From Streptomyces xantholiticus (lineage in GTDB: Bacteria > Actinomycetota > Actinomycetes > Streptomycetales > Streptomycetaceae), in contig NZ_BMWB01000018.1 in the NCBI RefSeq assembly GCF_014651015.1, positions 1 through 64,000 on the forward strand: a stretch of DNA of 64,000 nucleotides. The letters are read 5' to 3'. The notes beneath the pieces were generated by a model, which worked only from the letters and a program-made list of their open reading frames with translations, was not told the DNA's origin and made no database searches. Below, piece by piece: positions 44,605 through 54,293 of this stretch. A program made the position numbers and the translations under genes. Each line of letters begins with the position of its first letter. The first letter of the stretch is position 1.

Positions 44605-45156
44605 GTGGGGCGCACGGGGACGACACGCAGACGTGCGCTTTCGGCGACGGGGGCGGCCGCGGTCGGCCTGTTGACGGGCTGTTCGAACGACGAGCCGGAG
44701 TCCCGCCGCACGCCGGGCCCCTCCCCCGACCCCGCCCGTACCGAGGCCGCGCTGCGCGTGCGACTCGTGCGCTCGAGCACGGCGCTGCGGGACGAGTACG
44801 ACGCCGTCATCGCCCGCCACCCCTCGCTCACGGACCGGCTGACTCCGCTGCGGGCGGCAGTCGCAGCACATGCGGCGGCGTTGGCCGGGCCCCGGACCAA
44901 GGTGCCGCAGTCCGCTTCCGCGTCTTTGTCCCCCTCGTCGTCCGCATCCCCTTCCGCATCTTCCGGTCACTCCGGCCCGGTCCCCCAGGAGCCCGCCGCC
45001 GCCTTGAAGGCGCTGGCCGCGGCCGAGCGGCGCACCGCCGACAGCCACACGGCTGCCCTCACCGAAGCCGCACCCGAGCTCGCCCGCCTGCTGGCCTCCG
45101 TCGCTGCGGCGGGCGCCGCACATGCGTACCTGCTGACGAAGGGTGACGGCCGATGA
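44605..45156 (+). CDS. Tat-exported lipoprotein, unknown function
   Basis: 183 residues from GTG with CGAGGAG upstream. The N-terminus has a twin-arginine signal (TRRRALSATGAAAV) running straight into a lipobox (LLTGC), so it is probably exported folded and lipid-anchored. The mature part is helical (about 45-105), has a Ser/Pro-rich linker (about 110-130), then another helical hairpin. Folding before export suggests a cofactor or partner. It overlaps the ferritin-like gene by 4 bp (ATGA), so the two probably work together. An open frame extends upstream, but the signal peptide fixes the start. Confidence 0.82.
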   Translation: MGRTGTTRRRALSATGAAAVGLLTGCSNDEPESRRTPGPSPDPARTEAALRVRLVRSSTALRDEYDAVIARHPSLTDRLTPLRAAVAAHAAALAGPRTKVPQSASASLSPSSSASPSASSGHSGPVPQEPAAALKALAAAERRTADSHTAALTEAAPELARLLASVAAAGAAHAYLLTKGDGR

Positions 45157-45608
45157 GCAGGGTGGACCGGGGGAGCGACGTGGCGGCCCGGCTGGACGCC
45201 CTGCAGGCCGCGCTCGCGGCGGAGCACGCGGCGGTCTACGGCTACGGGGTGGTCGGCGGCCTCGTCGGCGACGACCGGGAGAACGAGGCCGCCGCCGCGT
45301 ACGCTGCGCACCGGTCACGGCGGGACGCGCTGGGGCGGACGGTGCGCGACCTCGGCGGGAGGCCCGCGGTGGCCGCCGCCGGCTATGCCCTGCCCTTCCC
45401 GGTGCCGGACGCCGCCGCCGCGATACGGCTCGCCGCCGTCCTCGAGGAACGTGTGGCGGCCGTCTACTCCGATCTTGTCAGGGCCACGGAAGGGCCCTTG
45501 CGGCTGGAGGCCGCCGGCGCGCTGCGGGAGGCGGCGGTCCGCGCCGTGCGCTGGCGCGGCAGCGGCGTAGCCTTTCCTGGGCTCGCCGAGCGGGCCGACC
45601 AGGACTGA
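45153..45608 (+). CDS. Ferritin-like DUF4439 protein
   Basis: 151 residues, almost fully helical. ALQAALAAEHAAVYGYGVVGG, with its Glu and the pairs of acidic and His residues (AAHRSRRDAL), matches the DUF4439 ferritin-like family common in Actinobacteria. Whether it binds metal is uncertain: a full set of two ExxH iron motifs is not evident. Coupled to the Tat lipoprotein by a 4-bp overlap. Confidence 0.85.
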   Translation: MSRVDRGSDVAARLDALQAALAAEHAAVYGYGVVGGLVGDDRENEAAAAYAAHRSRRDALGRTVRDLGGRPAVAAAGYALPFPVPDAAAAIRLAAVLEERVAAVYSDLVRATEGPLRLEAAGALREAAVRAVRWRGSGVAFPGLAERADQD

Positions 45609-45631
45609 CGGGGAAAGGGAACTACGGACGT

Positions 45632-46498
45632 ATGGCTTTCGAACCGCCGCAGCGGCTGGTCCGGGCACTCGGTGAGGACGACGAGTGGCTGACGCGGCTG
45701 CCCGGGACCGTCCAGGAGGCGGTGGACCGGCGGAAGCTGCACGTCGAGCGGGCCGTCGCGCCGGGCGGCCGGAGCAGCCTGGTCCTTCTCGTACGACAGC
45801 CGGACGGCACCCCCGCCGCGCTGAAGCTCGTCCCACCGTCCGCGGCCCCCGGCCTCGAACGGACCGCGCTTGAGCAGTGGAACGGCTTTGGCGCGGTGCG
45901 GCTGTTGGACACCGCCACAGAGGACGGGCTGCTGCTGGAACGGCTGCATCCTGAGGTCTCGCTCCGGTCGCTGCCGGAGGCGAAGGCGCTGCTGGAGGCG
46001 GCGGGCACGGTGCGACGGCTGTGGGTCGAGCCGCCGGCCGGCCACGGATTCGAGACGGTGGCGGAGCGCACGGGGCGGCAGGCCGAGGCGATGCGGAAGT
46101 CCGGCGAGCCGCTCGTCGCGGCGGCGCTCGCGGTCCGGGACGAACTGGTCGCACTCGCGCCGGAGGAACTGCTGCTGCACGGCAACTTCCGCCAGGGCAA
46201 GGTGCTTTCCGGCGACCGCGTGCCATGGCTGGCGGTCGGGCCGGAGCCGCTGGTGGGCGAACGCGCCTACGACCTGGCCCGGTTGGTGCGCGATCGGGTC
46301 GAGGACCTCGTCGCCTCCGCGGCGGGAGCGTCGGCGGCCCGACGCCGCGTGAACAAACTCGCGGACTCCCTGGACGTGGACCGGGAGCGGCTGCGGGCCT
46401 GGACGCTGTTCCGGGCGGTGGAGTCGGGGACACGGGCGCTGGCCGCGGGGCGGCGTGCGGAGGGGGAACTGTCGCTGGAGTTCGCGGGCTGGTTGTAG
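45632..46498 (+). CDS. Aminoglycoside-phosphotransferase-fold protein, degenerate active site
   Basis: 288 residues from ATG. The fold resembles the streptomycin 6-kinase-like APH branch: an N-lobe lysine is kept (Lys65 in ALKLV) and YDLA near 213-216 matches the family. The catalytic loop, usually HGDLHxGN, reads HGNFRQGK (183-190), losing the catalytic Asp (Asn185) and metal-binding Asn (Lys190). The DPK/DFG-like site reads AVGPEP, also without Asp. It is therefore probably not an active phosphotransferase and unlikely to give drug resistance. It lies 23 bp after the ferritin-like gene on the same strand. Confidence 0.8.
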   Translation: MAFEPPQRLVRALGEDDEWLTRLPGTVQEAVDRRKLHVERAVAPGGRSSLVLLVRQPDGTPAALKLVPPSAAPGLERTALEQWNGFGAVRLLDTATEDGLLLERLHPEVSLRSLPEAKALLEAAGTVRRLWVEPPAGHGFETVAERTGRQAEAMRKSGEPLVAAALAVRDELVALAPEELLLHGNFRQGKVLSGDRVPWLAVGPEPLVGERAYDLARLVRDRVEDLVASAAGASAARRRVNKLADSLDVDRERLRAWTLFRAVESGTRALAAGRRAEGELSLEFAGWL

Positions 46499-46969
46499 CG
46501 GGGCGGCGCGGGTCCGCCTGCGGCGGGCTTGTCGCGCCCGCTTCCCAACCGGGACAAGCCCCGGACCCCCTCTACGGGGGCTCCACCCTCGAACCCCGCG
46601 TCTACGGCCTTGCCGTGGGCCCCGGCAAGGCCGGAACCCGCCCGGCCCCAGGGGCTCCACCCCCCGGCCCGCGCCTCGAACTCCCCCTACGGACCAGCGG
46701 CCGGGCAAGGTCCCCCCAGCGCAACGGAGATGCCACCGCCGGTCGGACCGGTTCTGCCGTGCAGCGGCGACTACCGCCCGGCTGCGGGCACCTCACGGCC
46801 GCCAGGCGGAGGCCACCGGGCGGGAGAGCCCCCGGGGGAGCCCCGAAGCTCGCCCGGAGGGCGGCACGGGTCCGGGCGGAGCCCGGTTCCGGGAAGGGGC
46901 GGGGAGGGGCAGAGGGGCCGGGCGCGGGCGCTTGCGTGCACGCGACGCGCCCCCGGCTCCCCATGTGCG
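46499..46969. other. 471-bp gap between converging genes, no gene seen
   Basis: Very GC-rich sequence between the phosphotransferase-like gene (+) and proS (-). Open frames crossing it show no natural codon pattern or similarity. It contains a hairpin at 46605-46633 and several shorter GC-rich inverted repeats. Nothing else was recognised. Confidence 0.6.
46605..46633. terminator. Candidate terminator hairpin
   Basis: 11-bp perfect stem CGGCCTTGCCG/CGGCAAGGCCG with a 7-nt loop, about 110 bp after the phosphotransferase-like gene and between converging genes. Confidence 0.5.
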
Positions 46970-48664
46970 CTATGCGCGCAGGCGCGCCACCGCCTCCGCG
47001 ACCGGAAGCTCCTCGCGCTCACCCGTGCGCCGGTCCTTCAGTTCCAGCACGCCCTCGCCGGAGCGACGGCCCGCCACCAGGATCTTGGGGACGCCGATCA
47101 GCTCCGCGTCCGTGAACTTGACGCCCGGTGAGACTCCGGCGCGGTCGTCGACCAGGACCCGCAGGCCCGCCTCACCCAGCTGCTTCGCGACGTCGAGGGC
47201 CAGTTCGGTCTGCAGGGCCTTGCCGGCCGCGACGACATGGACGTCCGCGGGGGCGATCTCGGCGGGCCAGCACAGGCCCTGCTCGTCTGCGGTCTGCTCC
47301 GCGAGTGCGGCGACCGCGCGCGAGACGCCGATGCCGTACGAGCCCATGGTCACCCGGACCGGCTTGCCGTTCTGGCCGAGCACGTCGAGCTGGAACGCGT
47401 CGGCGTACTTGCGGCCCAGCTGGAAGATGTGGCCGATCTCGATCGCACGGTCCAGCTTCAGACCGGTGCGGCACCTCGGGCACGGGTCGCCGTCCTCCAC
47501 GACCACGACGTCGAGGTACTCGTCGACCTCGAAGTCACGTCCTGCGACGACGTTCTTGGCGTGCTTGCCCGCCGTGTTGGCACCGGTGATCCAGGCGGTG
47601 CCGGGCGCGACGCGCGGGTCGGCGATGTAGCGGACCTTCTCGAGGCCCTGCGGGCCGACGTAGCCGCGCACCAGGTCCGGGCGGCCGACGAAGTCCTCCG
47701 CGGTGACCAGCTCGACGGTCGCCGGGGCGAGGTGGTCGCCCAGCTTGCCGAGGTCGACCTCGCGGTCGCCGGGGACGCCGACCGCGACGATCTCGCCGTC
47801 GACCTTGACCAGCAGGTTCTTCAGGGTCGCGGAGGCCGGGACGCCCAGGTGGGCGGCGAGCGTCTCGATGGTCGGGGTGTCGGGGGTGTCCAGCTCCTCG
47901 ACGGGCCCGGGGTCCGCTGCCTCGACCGGAGCGAGCGCGAAGGTGACGGCCTCGGTGTTGGCCGCGTAGTCGCAGGAGGGGCAGTGGACGAAGGTGTCCT
48001 CACCGGCCGGGGCGGGCGCCAGGAACTCCTCGGAGGCGGAGCCGCCCATGGCGCCGGACACCGCGGAGACGATCTTGTGCTGGAGGCCGAGGCGCTCGAA
48101 GATCTTGACGTACGCCTCGCGGTGCAGGGCGTACGACTCGGTGAGGCCCTCGTCGCTGGTGTCGAACGAGTACGAGTCCTTCATCTGGAACTCGCGGCCG
48201 CGCAGGATGCCCGAGCGGGGACGCGCCTCGTCGCGGTACTTGGTCTGGATCTGGTAGAGGATCACCGGCAGGTCCTTGTAGGACGTGCACTGGTCCTTGA
48301 CCAGCTGGGTGAAGATCTCTTCGTGGGTGGGACCGAGCAGATAGTCGGCGCCCTTGCGGTCCTGGAGGCGGAACAGCTCGGCGCCGTACTCGTCCCAGCG
48401 GCCCGTCGCCTCGTACGGCTCCTTCGGCAACAGCGCCGGGAGCAGCACCTCCTGCGCGCCGATCGCGTCCATCTCCTCGCGCACGACGCGGGCGACGTTC
48501 TCCAGGACGCGCTTGCCGAGCGGCAGCCAGGACCAGATGCCCGCGGCGTTGCGGCGGACGTAACCGGCACGGACGAGGAGCTTGTGGCTGAGCGTCTCTG
48601 CGTCCGCCGGGTCGTCGCGCAGTGTCTTGATCATCAGGCGGGACATGCGCTGGACCTGGGCCAT
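46970..48664 (-). CDS. proS: Prolyl-tRNA synthetase, bacterial type with editing domain
   Basis: 564 residues from ATG with AGGAG upstream. Class II motifs: GIWSWLPLGKRV (motif 1 area), RDEARPRSGILRGREFQMKD (motif 2) and GSYGIGVSRAVAALAEQ (motif 3). The YbaK-type editing insertion lies between about 235 and 390 (GVPGDREVDLGKLG), and an anticodon-binding domain is at the C-terminus. It charges tRNA-Pro and clears Ala-tRNA-Pro. The open frame extends upstream to 49057 without similarity. The acetyltransferase gene ends 65 bp upstream on the same strand. Confidence 0.97.
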   Translation of the reverse strand: MAQVQRMSRLMIKTLRDDPADAETLSHKLLVRAGYVRRNAAGIWSWLPLGKRVLENVARVVREEMDAIGAQEVLLPALLPKEPYEATGRWDEYGAELFRLQDRKGADYLLGPTHEEIFTQLVKDQCTSYKDLPVILYQIQTKYRDEARPRSGILRGREFQMKDSYSFDTSDEGLTESYALHREAYVKIFERLGLQHKIVSAVSGAMGGSASEEFLAPAPAGEDTFVHCPSCDYAANTEAVTFALAPVEAADPGPVEELDTPDTPTIETLAAHLGVPASATLKNLLVKVDGEIVAVGVPGDREVDLGKLGDHLAPATVELVTAEDFVGRPDLVRGYVGPQGLEKVRYIADPRVAPGTAWITGANTAGKHAKNVVAGRDFEVDEYLDVVVVEDGDPCPRCRTGLKLDRAIEIGHIFQLGRKYADAFQLDVLGQNGKPVRVTMGSYGIGVSRAVAALAEQTADEQGLCWPAEIAPADVHVVAAGKALQTELALDVAKQLGEAGLRVLVDDRAGVSPGVKFTDAELIGVPKILVAGRRSGEGVLELKDRRTGEREELPVAEAVARLRA

Positions 48665-48729
48665 GGTGAACTCCTGCTCGGAATGTGCGATGTGCAGGAG
48701 GTTAGCCGGACCGTACCGGCAGGCGGAAA

Positions 48730-49311
48730 TCAGTTCCCCCGGCCGCCCGCCCTCAGCAGCGGCAGAAGGGCACCCATCACGGCGTAGGGGCTGGGGGCGC
48801 TCGGGAACAACACCTGGCCGGCGAGGTCCTGGTAGCCGAGCTTGCGGTACAGGACCCGGGCGGGGCTCTCGATGTCGATAGCGGAGAGGATCGAACGGGG
48901 CTCGTCCGCGCAGTCGGTGATGACCGTGATCAGTTCGCGGCCGATACCGCGTCCCTGGAAGGCGGGGTGGACGTGGAGTTCGGTGATGACGAAGGAGTCG
49001 TCGAGCCAGCCTTCGGTGCCGGTGCGGCGCAGGTACGGCTCGACGACGGTGGACCACCAGTGGGTGCGGTCGTTGGGCATGCCGTAGACGAATCCGACGA
49101 GCCGGCCGTCGGCGGTCGTGGCGCCGAGTGCGCGGGCGCCGGGGTTCTGCAGGTGCCGCAGCACGATGTACCGGCGGATGTCGATCTCGTCCTCGCTGAG
49201 CCCGAAGGCGAGTGCCTGCACGGCGAGTGCCTCGTCGACCCGTGCGGCAAGATCGAGCGGTCCGACCACGACGTCGGGGGCATGCGCGCCGTCCCCGGTG
49301 AGTGCTGGCAT
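48730..49311 (-). CDS. GNAT family N-acetyltransferase
   Basis: 193 residues from ATG. Core GNAT motifs: ITELHVHPAFQGRGIGREL (acetyl-CoA pyrophosphate loop, about 110-128) and ARVLYRKLGYQ near the end. Substrate is unknown. It lies between another GNAT gene and proS on the same strand, 50 bp from the former. Confidence 0.88.
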   Translation of the reverse strand: MPALTGDGAHAPDVVVGPLDLAARVDEALAVQALAFGLSEDEIDIRRYIVLRHLQNPGARALGATTADGRLVGFVYGMPNDRTHWWSTVVEPYLRRTGTEGWLDDSFVITELHVHPAFQGRGIGRELITVITDCADEPRSILSAIDIESPARVLYRKLGYQDLAGQVLFPSAPSPYAVMGALLPLLRAGGRGN

Positions 49312-49361
49312 GGCCGAACCCTACTTGCCGTCGTCGGCCACCCCGTACGGGGCGGCGGGAA

Positions 49362-50207
49362 TCAGAACAGCACGCTCATGAAGGCGCCGACCTCGCGGAA
49401 GCCGACCCGCCGGTACGAGGCCCTGGCGGCGGTGTTGTAGTCGTTGACGTACAGGCTCACGACCGGGGAGACCTCGGCCAGGGCGTAGCGCAGGACGGCC
49501 GCCATGCCTGTCTCCGACAGGCCGCGGCCGCGGTGCTCGGGGTCGACCCAGACGCCCTGGATCTGGCAGGCCTGATCGGTGGCCGCGCCGATCTCGGCCT
49601 TGAAAATGACCTTGCCGTCCTCGATGCGAGCGAAGGACCGTCCTGCGCCGACGAGTTCGGCGACCCGGGCCTGGTAGAGGAGTCCCCCGTCGCCGGCCGT
49701 CGGCGAGATGCCGACCTCCTCGGTGAACATGGCCACGCACGCGGGCATGATCACGTCCATCTCTTCCTTGCGGATCCGGCGGACGTACGGATCGGGTTCG
49801 ATGTCGTCGGGCATCCGCTCCGTGACCATCAGCGGCTGATGGGCGCGGACGTCCCGGGCGGGGCCCCAGCTCGGTTCGAGCAGCCGCCACAGCTGGGCGG
49901 TGGGCTCTGCCGGACCGACGATGGACGAGCAGCGGCGCCCCGCCCTGCGGGCGCGGTCGGCGAAGGCGCGCACGGCTTCGTGTGTGGCGCAGATGGGGAC
50001 CAGGTTGGCGCCCGAGTAGCACAGGGAGCGCAGTTGCCCGTCCGCGTACCAGCCCCACATCTCGCCGCCGAGTCGCCAGGGGTCGAGTCCGGCGACCTGG
50101 ACCCGGGCAGCGACGAAAGCATTCGTCACCGGCTCGCTCTCGAGGATGGCGAGCGCTGCGCCGAGTTCGCCGGGGTCGAGGACCCGGGTGGTGGTCTGCG
50201 TCAACAC
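49362..50207 (-). CDS. GNAT acetyltransferase with N-terminal DUF4081-type domain
   Basis: 281 residues from GTG or the adjacent TTG. The N-terminal half (NAFVAARVQVAG.. GEMWGWY) resembles DUF4081, and the C-terminal half is a GNAT domain with IQGVWVDPEHRGRGL as the CoA loop and SLYVNDYNTAARASYRRVGF as motif B. Such genes sit beside ispG and the RseP-type protease in many Actinobacteria. Substrate is unknown. Confidence 0.88.
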   Translation of the reverse strand: MLTQTTTRVLDPGELGAALAILESEPVTNAFVAARVQVAGLDPWRLGGEMWGWYADGQLRSLCYSGANLVPICATHEAVRAFADRARRAGRRCSSIVGPAEPTAQLWRLLEPSWGPARDVRAHQPLMVTERMPDDIEPDPYVRRIRKEEMDVIMPACVAMFTEEVGISPTAGDGGLLYQARVAELVGAGRSFARIEDGKVIFKAEIGAATDQACQIQGVWVDPEHRGRGLSETGMAAVLRYALAEVSPVVSLYVNDYNTAARASYRRVGFREVGAFMSVLF

Positions 50208-50280
50208 GAGGGCGCCTCATCACACGGTTTGCTGGTCTTGGCACTCTACCCGGCGGGTCCGGGGCGTGGCGCGCGCACGG

Positions 50281-50318
50281 GAGGACCCCGCCGACCGGCG
50301 GGGGTCGGCGGGGTCCTC
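50281..50318 (-). terminator. Terminator after ispG
   Basis: Perfect 16-bp stem (GAGGACCCCGCCGACC with its complement at 50303-50318) and a 6-nt loop, 18 bp past the ispG stop and ahead of the GNAT gene. Confidence 0.8.
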
Positions 50319-50336
50319 GGGACGCTCGGGCGCCCG

Positions 50337-51506
<1,170 letters not shown>

Positions 51507-51622
51507 CTGCTGTGCAACCCCAAGGCTGTGGATCGAGGTCCCGAGATCGGCGGGCTCCAGCACCCGAGATTACGGCACTGGCGTTCGGCCGGGCACATCG
51601 CACACCGAAGTGCACCCAAAGG

Positions 51623-51655
51623 TGACGGCCGGACACAAAGGGTGTCCGGCCGTCA
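51623..51655 (-). terminator. Terminator after the dxr-rseP pair
   Basis: Perfect 14-bp stem TGACGGCCGGACAC/GTGTCCGGCCGTCA with an AAAGG loop, 22 bp past the protease stop. It separates this pair from ispG, which must then have its own promoter in 51507-51622. Confidence 0.8.
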
Positions 51656-51677
51656 TGCAGTTCCGCGGAGGGACCTC

Positions 51678-52979
51678 TCAGCTGATCTTCACCGGGTTGA
51701 CGATGTCCGCGACCAGCACGAGCAGCGTGAAGCAGATGAAGATCCCCGCCACCACATAGGCGACCGGCATGAGCTTCGCCACGTCGAACGGGCCCGGGTC
51801 GGGGCGCCGGAAGACCTTGGCGATGTTCCGCCGCACGGACTCCCACAACGCACCCGCGATGTGCCCGCCGTCCAGCGGCAGCAGCGGCAGCATGTTGAAG
51901 AGGAACAGCGAGAGGTTGAAGCCGGCGAGAAGCATCAGGAAGGTCGCGACGATGTTCGTCGTCGGCACGTCCAGGTTGAGCACCTCGCCGCTGAGGCGGG
52001 CGGCGCCGACCACGCCGACCGGGGAGTCGTCCTTGCGCTCCCCGTCGCCGAAGGCGGCGTCCCACAGGTCGGGGACCTTGGACGGCAGGGCGATGATCGA
52101 CTCGGCGCCGTTCTCGATCATGTCGCCCATACGGTCGACGGAGGCACCGAACGACAGGGGCAGGATCTCGGTCTTCGCGGCGAAGCCGAAGTAACCGGCC
52201 GGCACGTACTCGCCGGGGACGACCTCTCCGTCCTCGTCCTTCTTCGCCACCGTGTTCTCGATGAGCGTCGCCTGGAGGACCTTCTCGGTGCCGTCGCGCT
52301 CGACGGTGACGCTGGCGGTGCCGATGGTGTCGCGGATACGGGCCGAGAGGCCGGCCCAGTCCTCGACGGGCTCACCGTTGAACGCGACGATCTTGTCGCC
52401 CACCTGCAGTCCGGCGGCGAATGCCGGCGACTCGGGGTCGCCCTTCGCGCAGGTGTCCCGCTCCTCGCTCTGGGCGATGACGCACTTCTGCACGCCGGCG
52501 ACCTCGGTGGTCTGCGTCGGCGAACCGAAGGTCATCATCACACCGAGGAAGATCGCCACGGCGAGCACCAGGTTCATGAACGGCCCCGCGAACATCACGA
52601 TGACGCGCTTCCACGGCTTGCGCGTGTAGAACAGACGCGTCTCGTCGCCCGGCTTCAGCTCCTCGTACGCGGCGGAGCGGGCGTCCTCGATCATGCCGCG
52701 CCACGGGGAGGTGGAGCGGGCCTCGATCTTGCCGTCCGCACCGGGGGGGAACATCCCGATCATGCGGATGTAGCCCCCCATGGGGATGGCCTTGATGCCG
52801 TACTCCGTCTCGCCCTTGTGCCGTGACCAGAGGGTGGGGCCGAAGCCGACCATGTACTGGGGCACCCGGATGCCGAAGAGTTTGGCCGTGGAGAGGTGGC
52901 CGAGCTCGTGCCAGGCGATGGAGAAGAGCAGCCCGACGGCGAAGAGCGCGATGCCCAGAATGGTCAACAGAATCGTCAT
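51678..52979 (-). CDS. rseP: Site-2 membrane metalloprotease, RseP type
   Basis: 433-residue M50 intramembrane protease. The zinc motif HELGH is at 24-28 in the first helix, followed by FGPTLWSR and PMGGYIRM. A PDZ domain is at about 155-245 (SPAFAAGLQVGDKIVAFNGEPV), and the third zinc ligand is in LPLDGGH (about 365-371). It cleaves membrane-anchored anti-sigma factors or other single-pass proteins in related bacteria; the substrate here is unknown. It overlaps dxr by 4 bp (ATGA), a conserved pairing. Confidence 0.94.
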   Translation of the reverse strand: MTILLTILGIALFAVGLLFSIAWHELGHLSTAKLFGIRVPQYMVGFGPTLWSRHKGETEYGIKAIPMGGYIRMIGMFPPGADGKIEARSTSPWRGMIEDARSAAYEELKPGDETRLFYTRKPWKRVIVMFAGPFMNLVLAVAIFLGVMMTFGSPTQTTEVAGVQKCVIAQSEERDTCAKGDPESPAFAAGLQVGDKIVAFNGEPVEDWAGLSARIRDTIGTASVTVERDGTEKVLQATLIENTVAKKDEDGEVVPGEYVPAGYFGFAAKTEILPLSFGASVDRMGDMIENGAESIIALPSKVPDLWDAAFGDGERKDDSPVGVVGAARLSGEVLNLDVPTTNIVATFLMLLAGFNLSLFLFNMLPLLPLDGGHIAGALWESVRRNIAKVFRRPDPGPFDVAKLMPVAYVVAGIFICFTLLVLVADIVNPVKIS

Positions 52980-54226
52980 GCGCGAGCCTCCGCCGTCGCC
53001 TTCGCTGCCGTTTCACGGGCCCTGGCCCTTGCCCAGGTCTCCGCTTCGAGGACGTCCGTCACCGTCAGGGAAGTTCCCGGGTCGGGATTCCCGTGCTCGG
53101 TGACCACCTCGGTGACCGTATCCATGATGGCGTTGAACGGCAGCCGTCCGGCGAGGAACGCCTCGACGCACTCCTCGTTCGCGGCATTGAACACCGCCGG
53201 GGCCGTTCCGCCCAACTTGCCCACGTGCCGGGCGAGTGCCACTGAAGGGAACGCCTCGGTGTCGAGCGGGAAGAACTCCCAGGTCGAGGCGGTGGACCAG
53301 TCGAACGCAGGGGCGGCGTCGGGGACCCGCTCCGGCCAGCCGATTCCGAGGGCGATCGGGCCGCGCATGTCGGGCGGGGTGGCCTGGGCGAGGGTGGAGC
53401 CGTCCATGAACTCCACCATCGAGTGCACGTACGACTGGGGGTGGACGACGACCTCGATCCGGTCGAAGGGGATGTCGTAGAGCAGGTGCGCCTCGATCAC
53501 CTCGAGGCCCTTGTTGACCAGGGTCGCGCTGTTGACCGTGATCACCGGGCCCATCGCCCAGGTCGGGTGCGCGAGGGCGTCGTCCCGGGTGACGTGCGCC
53601 AGCTCCGCCTTGCTGCGGCCGCGGAAAGGGCCTCCCGAGGCGGTCACGACCAGCTTGCGGACGTCGGCGCGGGTGCCTGCGGCGAGCGCCTGGAAGAGCG
53701 CGGCGTGCTCGGAGTCGACGGGGATGATCTGCCCGGGCTTGGCGAGCGCCCTCACCAGCGGCCCGCCGACGATGAGCGACTCCTTGTTGGCCAGCGCGAG
53801 GGTACGGCCGGCCTCGAGGGCGGCGAGGGTGGGGGCGAGGCCGATGGAGCCCGTGATGCCGTTGAGCACCGTGTGGCACGGGGAGGCGGCGACCTCGGTC
53901 GCGGCGTCCGGGCCGGCCAGGATCTCGGGCAGCGGCTCGGTGCCGTACTGCTCGGCCAGCGCCTCGCGCAACGCGGGCACTGCGTCCTCGCGGGCCACCG
54001 CGACCGTGCCCGCGCGCAGCTTGTACGCCTGCTCCGCGAGCAGGCCGACCCGCCCGCCCGCGGCGGACAGTGCGGTGACGCGGAAGCGGTCGGGGTTGCG
54101 CAGGACGAGGTCGATGGCCTGCGTGCCGATGGACCCGGTGGAGCCGAGGACGACGATGTCCCGGCGGCCTTCGGCGGCGTCGAAGACGAGATGCGGGTCT
54201 GCGAGGGGAGATGGGCTGTCGCTCAT
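52976..54226 (-). CDS. dxr: 1-deoxy-D-xylulose 5-phosphate reductoisomerase
   Basis: 416 residues. Makes 2-C-methylerythritol 4-phosphate with NADPH, the second MEP-pathway step and the target of fosmidomycin. The N-terminal Rossmann motif LGSTGSIGTQ is at about 27-36. LANKESLIVGG, the metal-binding PVDSEH, ASGGPFRG and NSATLVNKGLEVIEAH are present. ATG start; the gene is translationally coupled to the protease downstream. The region upstream to the acyl-CoA dehydrogenase stop is only 67 bp and holds a hairpin. Confidence 0.97.
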   Translation of the reverse strand: MSDSPSPLADPHLVFDAAEGRRDIVVLGSTGSIGTQAIDLVLRNPDRFRVTALSAAGGRVGLLAEQAYKLRAGTVAVAREDAVPALREALAEQYGTEPLPEILAGPDAATEVAASPCHTVLNGITGSIGLAPTLAALEAGRTLALANKESLIVGGPLVRALAKPGQIIPVDSEHAALFQALAAGTRADVRKLVVTASGGPFRGRSKAELAHVTRDDALAHPTWAMGPVITVNSATLVNKGLEVIEAHLLYDIPFDRIEVVVHPQSYVHSMVEFMDGSTLAQATPPDMRGPIALGIGWPERVPDAAPAFDWSTASTWEFFPLDTEAFPSVALARHVGKLGGTAPAVFNAANEECVEAFLAGRLPFNAIMDTVTEVVTEHGNPDPGTSLTVTDVLEAETWARARARETAAKATAEARA

Positions 54227-54243
54227 CCCCCCATTGTGGCCGT

Positions 54244-54269
54244 ACTCCCTGTCCGCTCGGACAGGGAGT
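54244..54269 (-). terminator. Terminator between acyl-CoA dehydrogenase gene and dxr
   Basis: Perfect 12-bp arms ACTCCCTGTCCG/CGGACAGGGAGT separated by 2 bp, 24 bp past the acyl-CoA dehydrogenase stop and just upstream of dxr. Confidence 0.7.
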
Positions 54270-54293
54270 CCTTGAGGCGCCCGGCCGGGGCCG

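Noticed and set aside
45632..46498. Aminoglycoside resistance kinase
   Set aside because: The catalytic Asp and metal ligands are missing, so resistance by phosphorylation is not supported.
48665..48729. T-box leader upstream of proS
   Set aside because: The gap is too short and lacks the T-box sequence.
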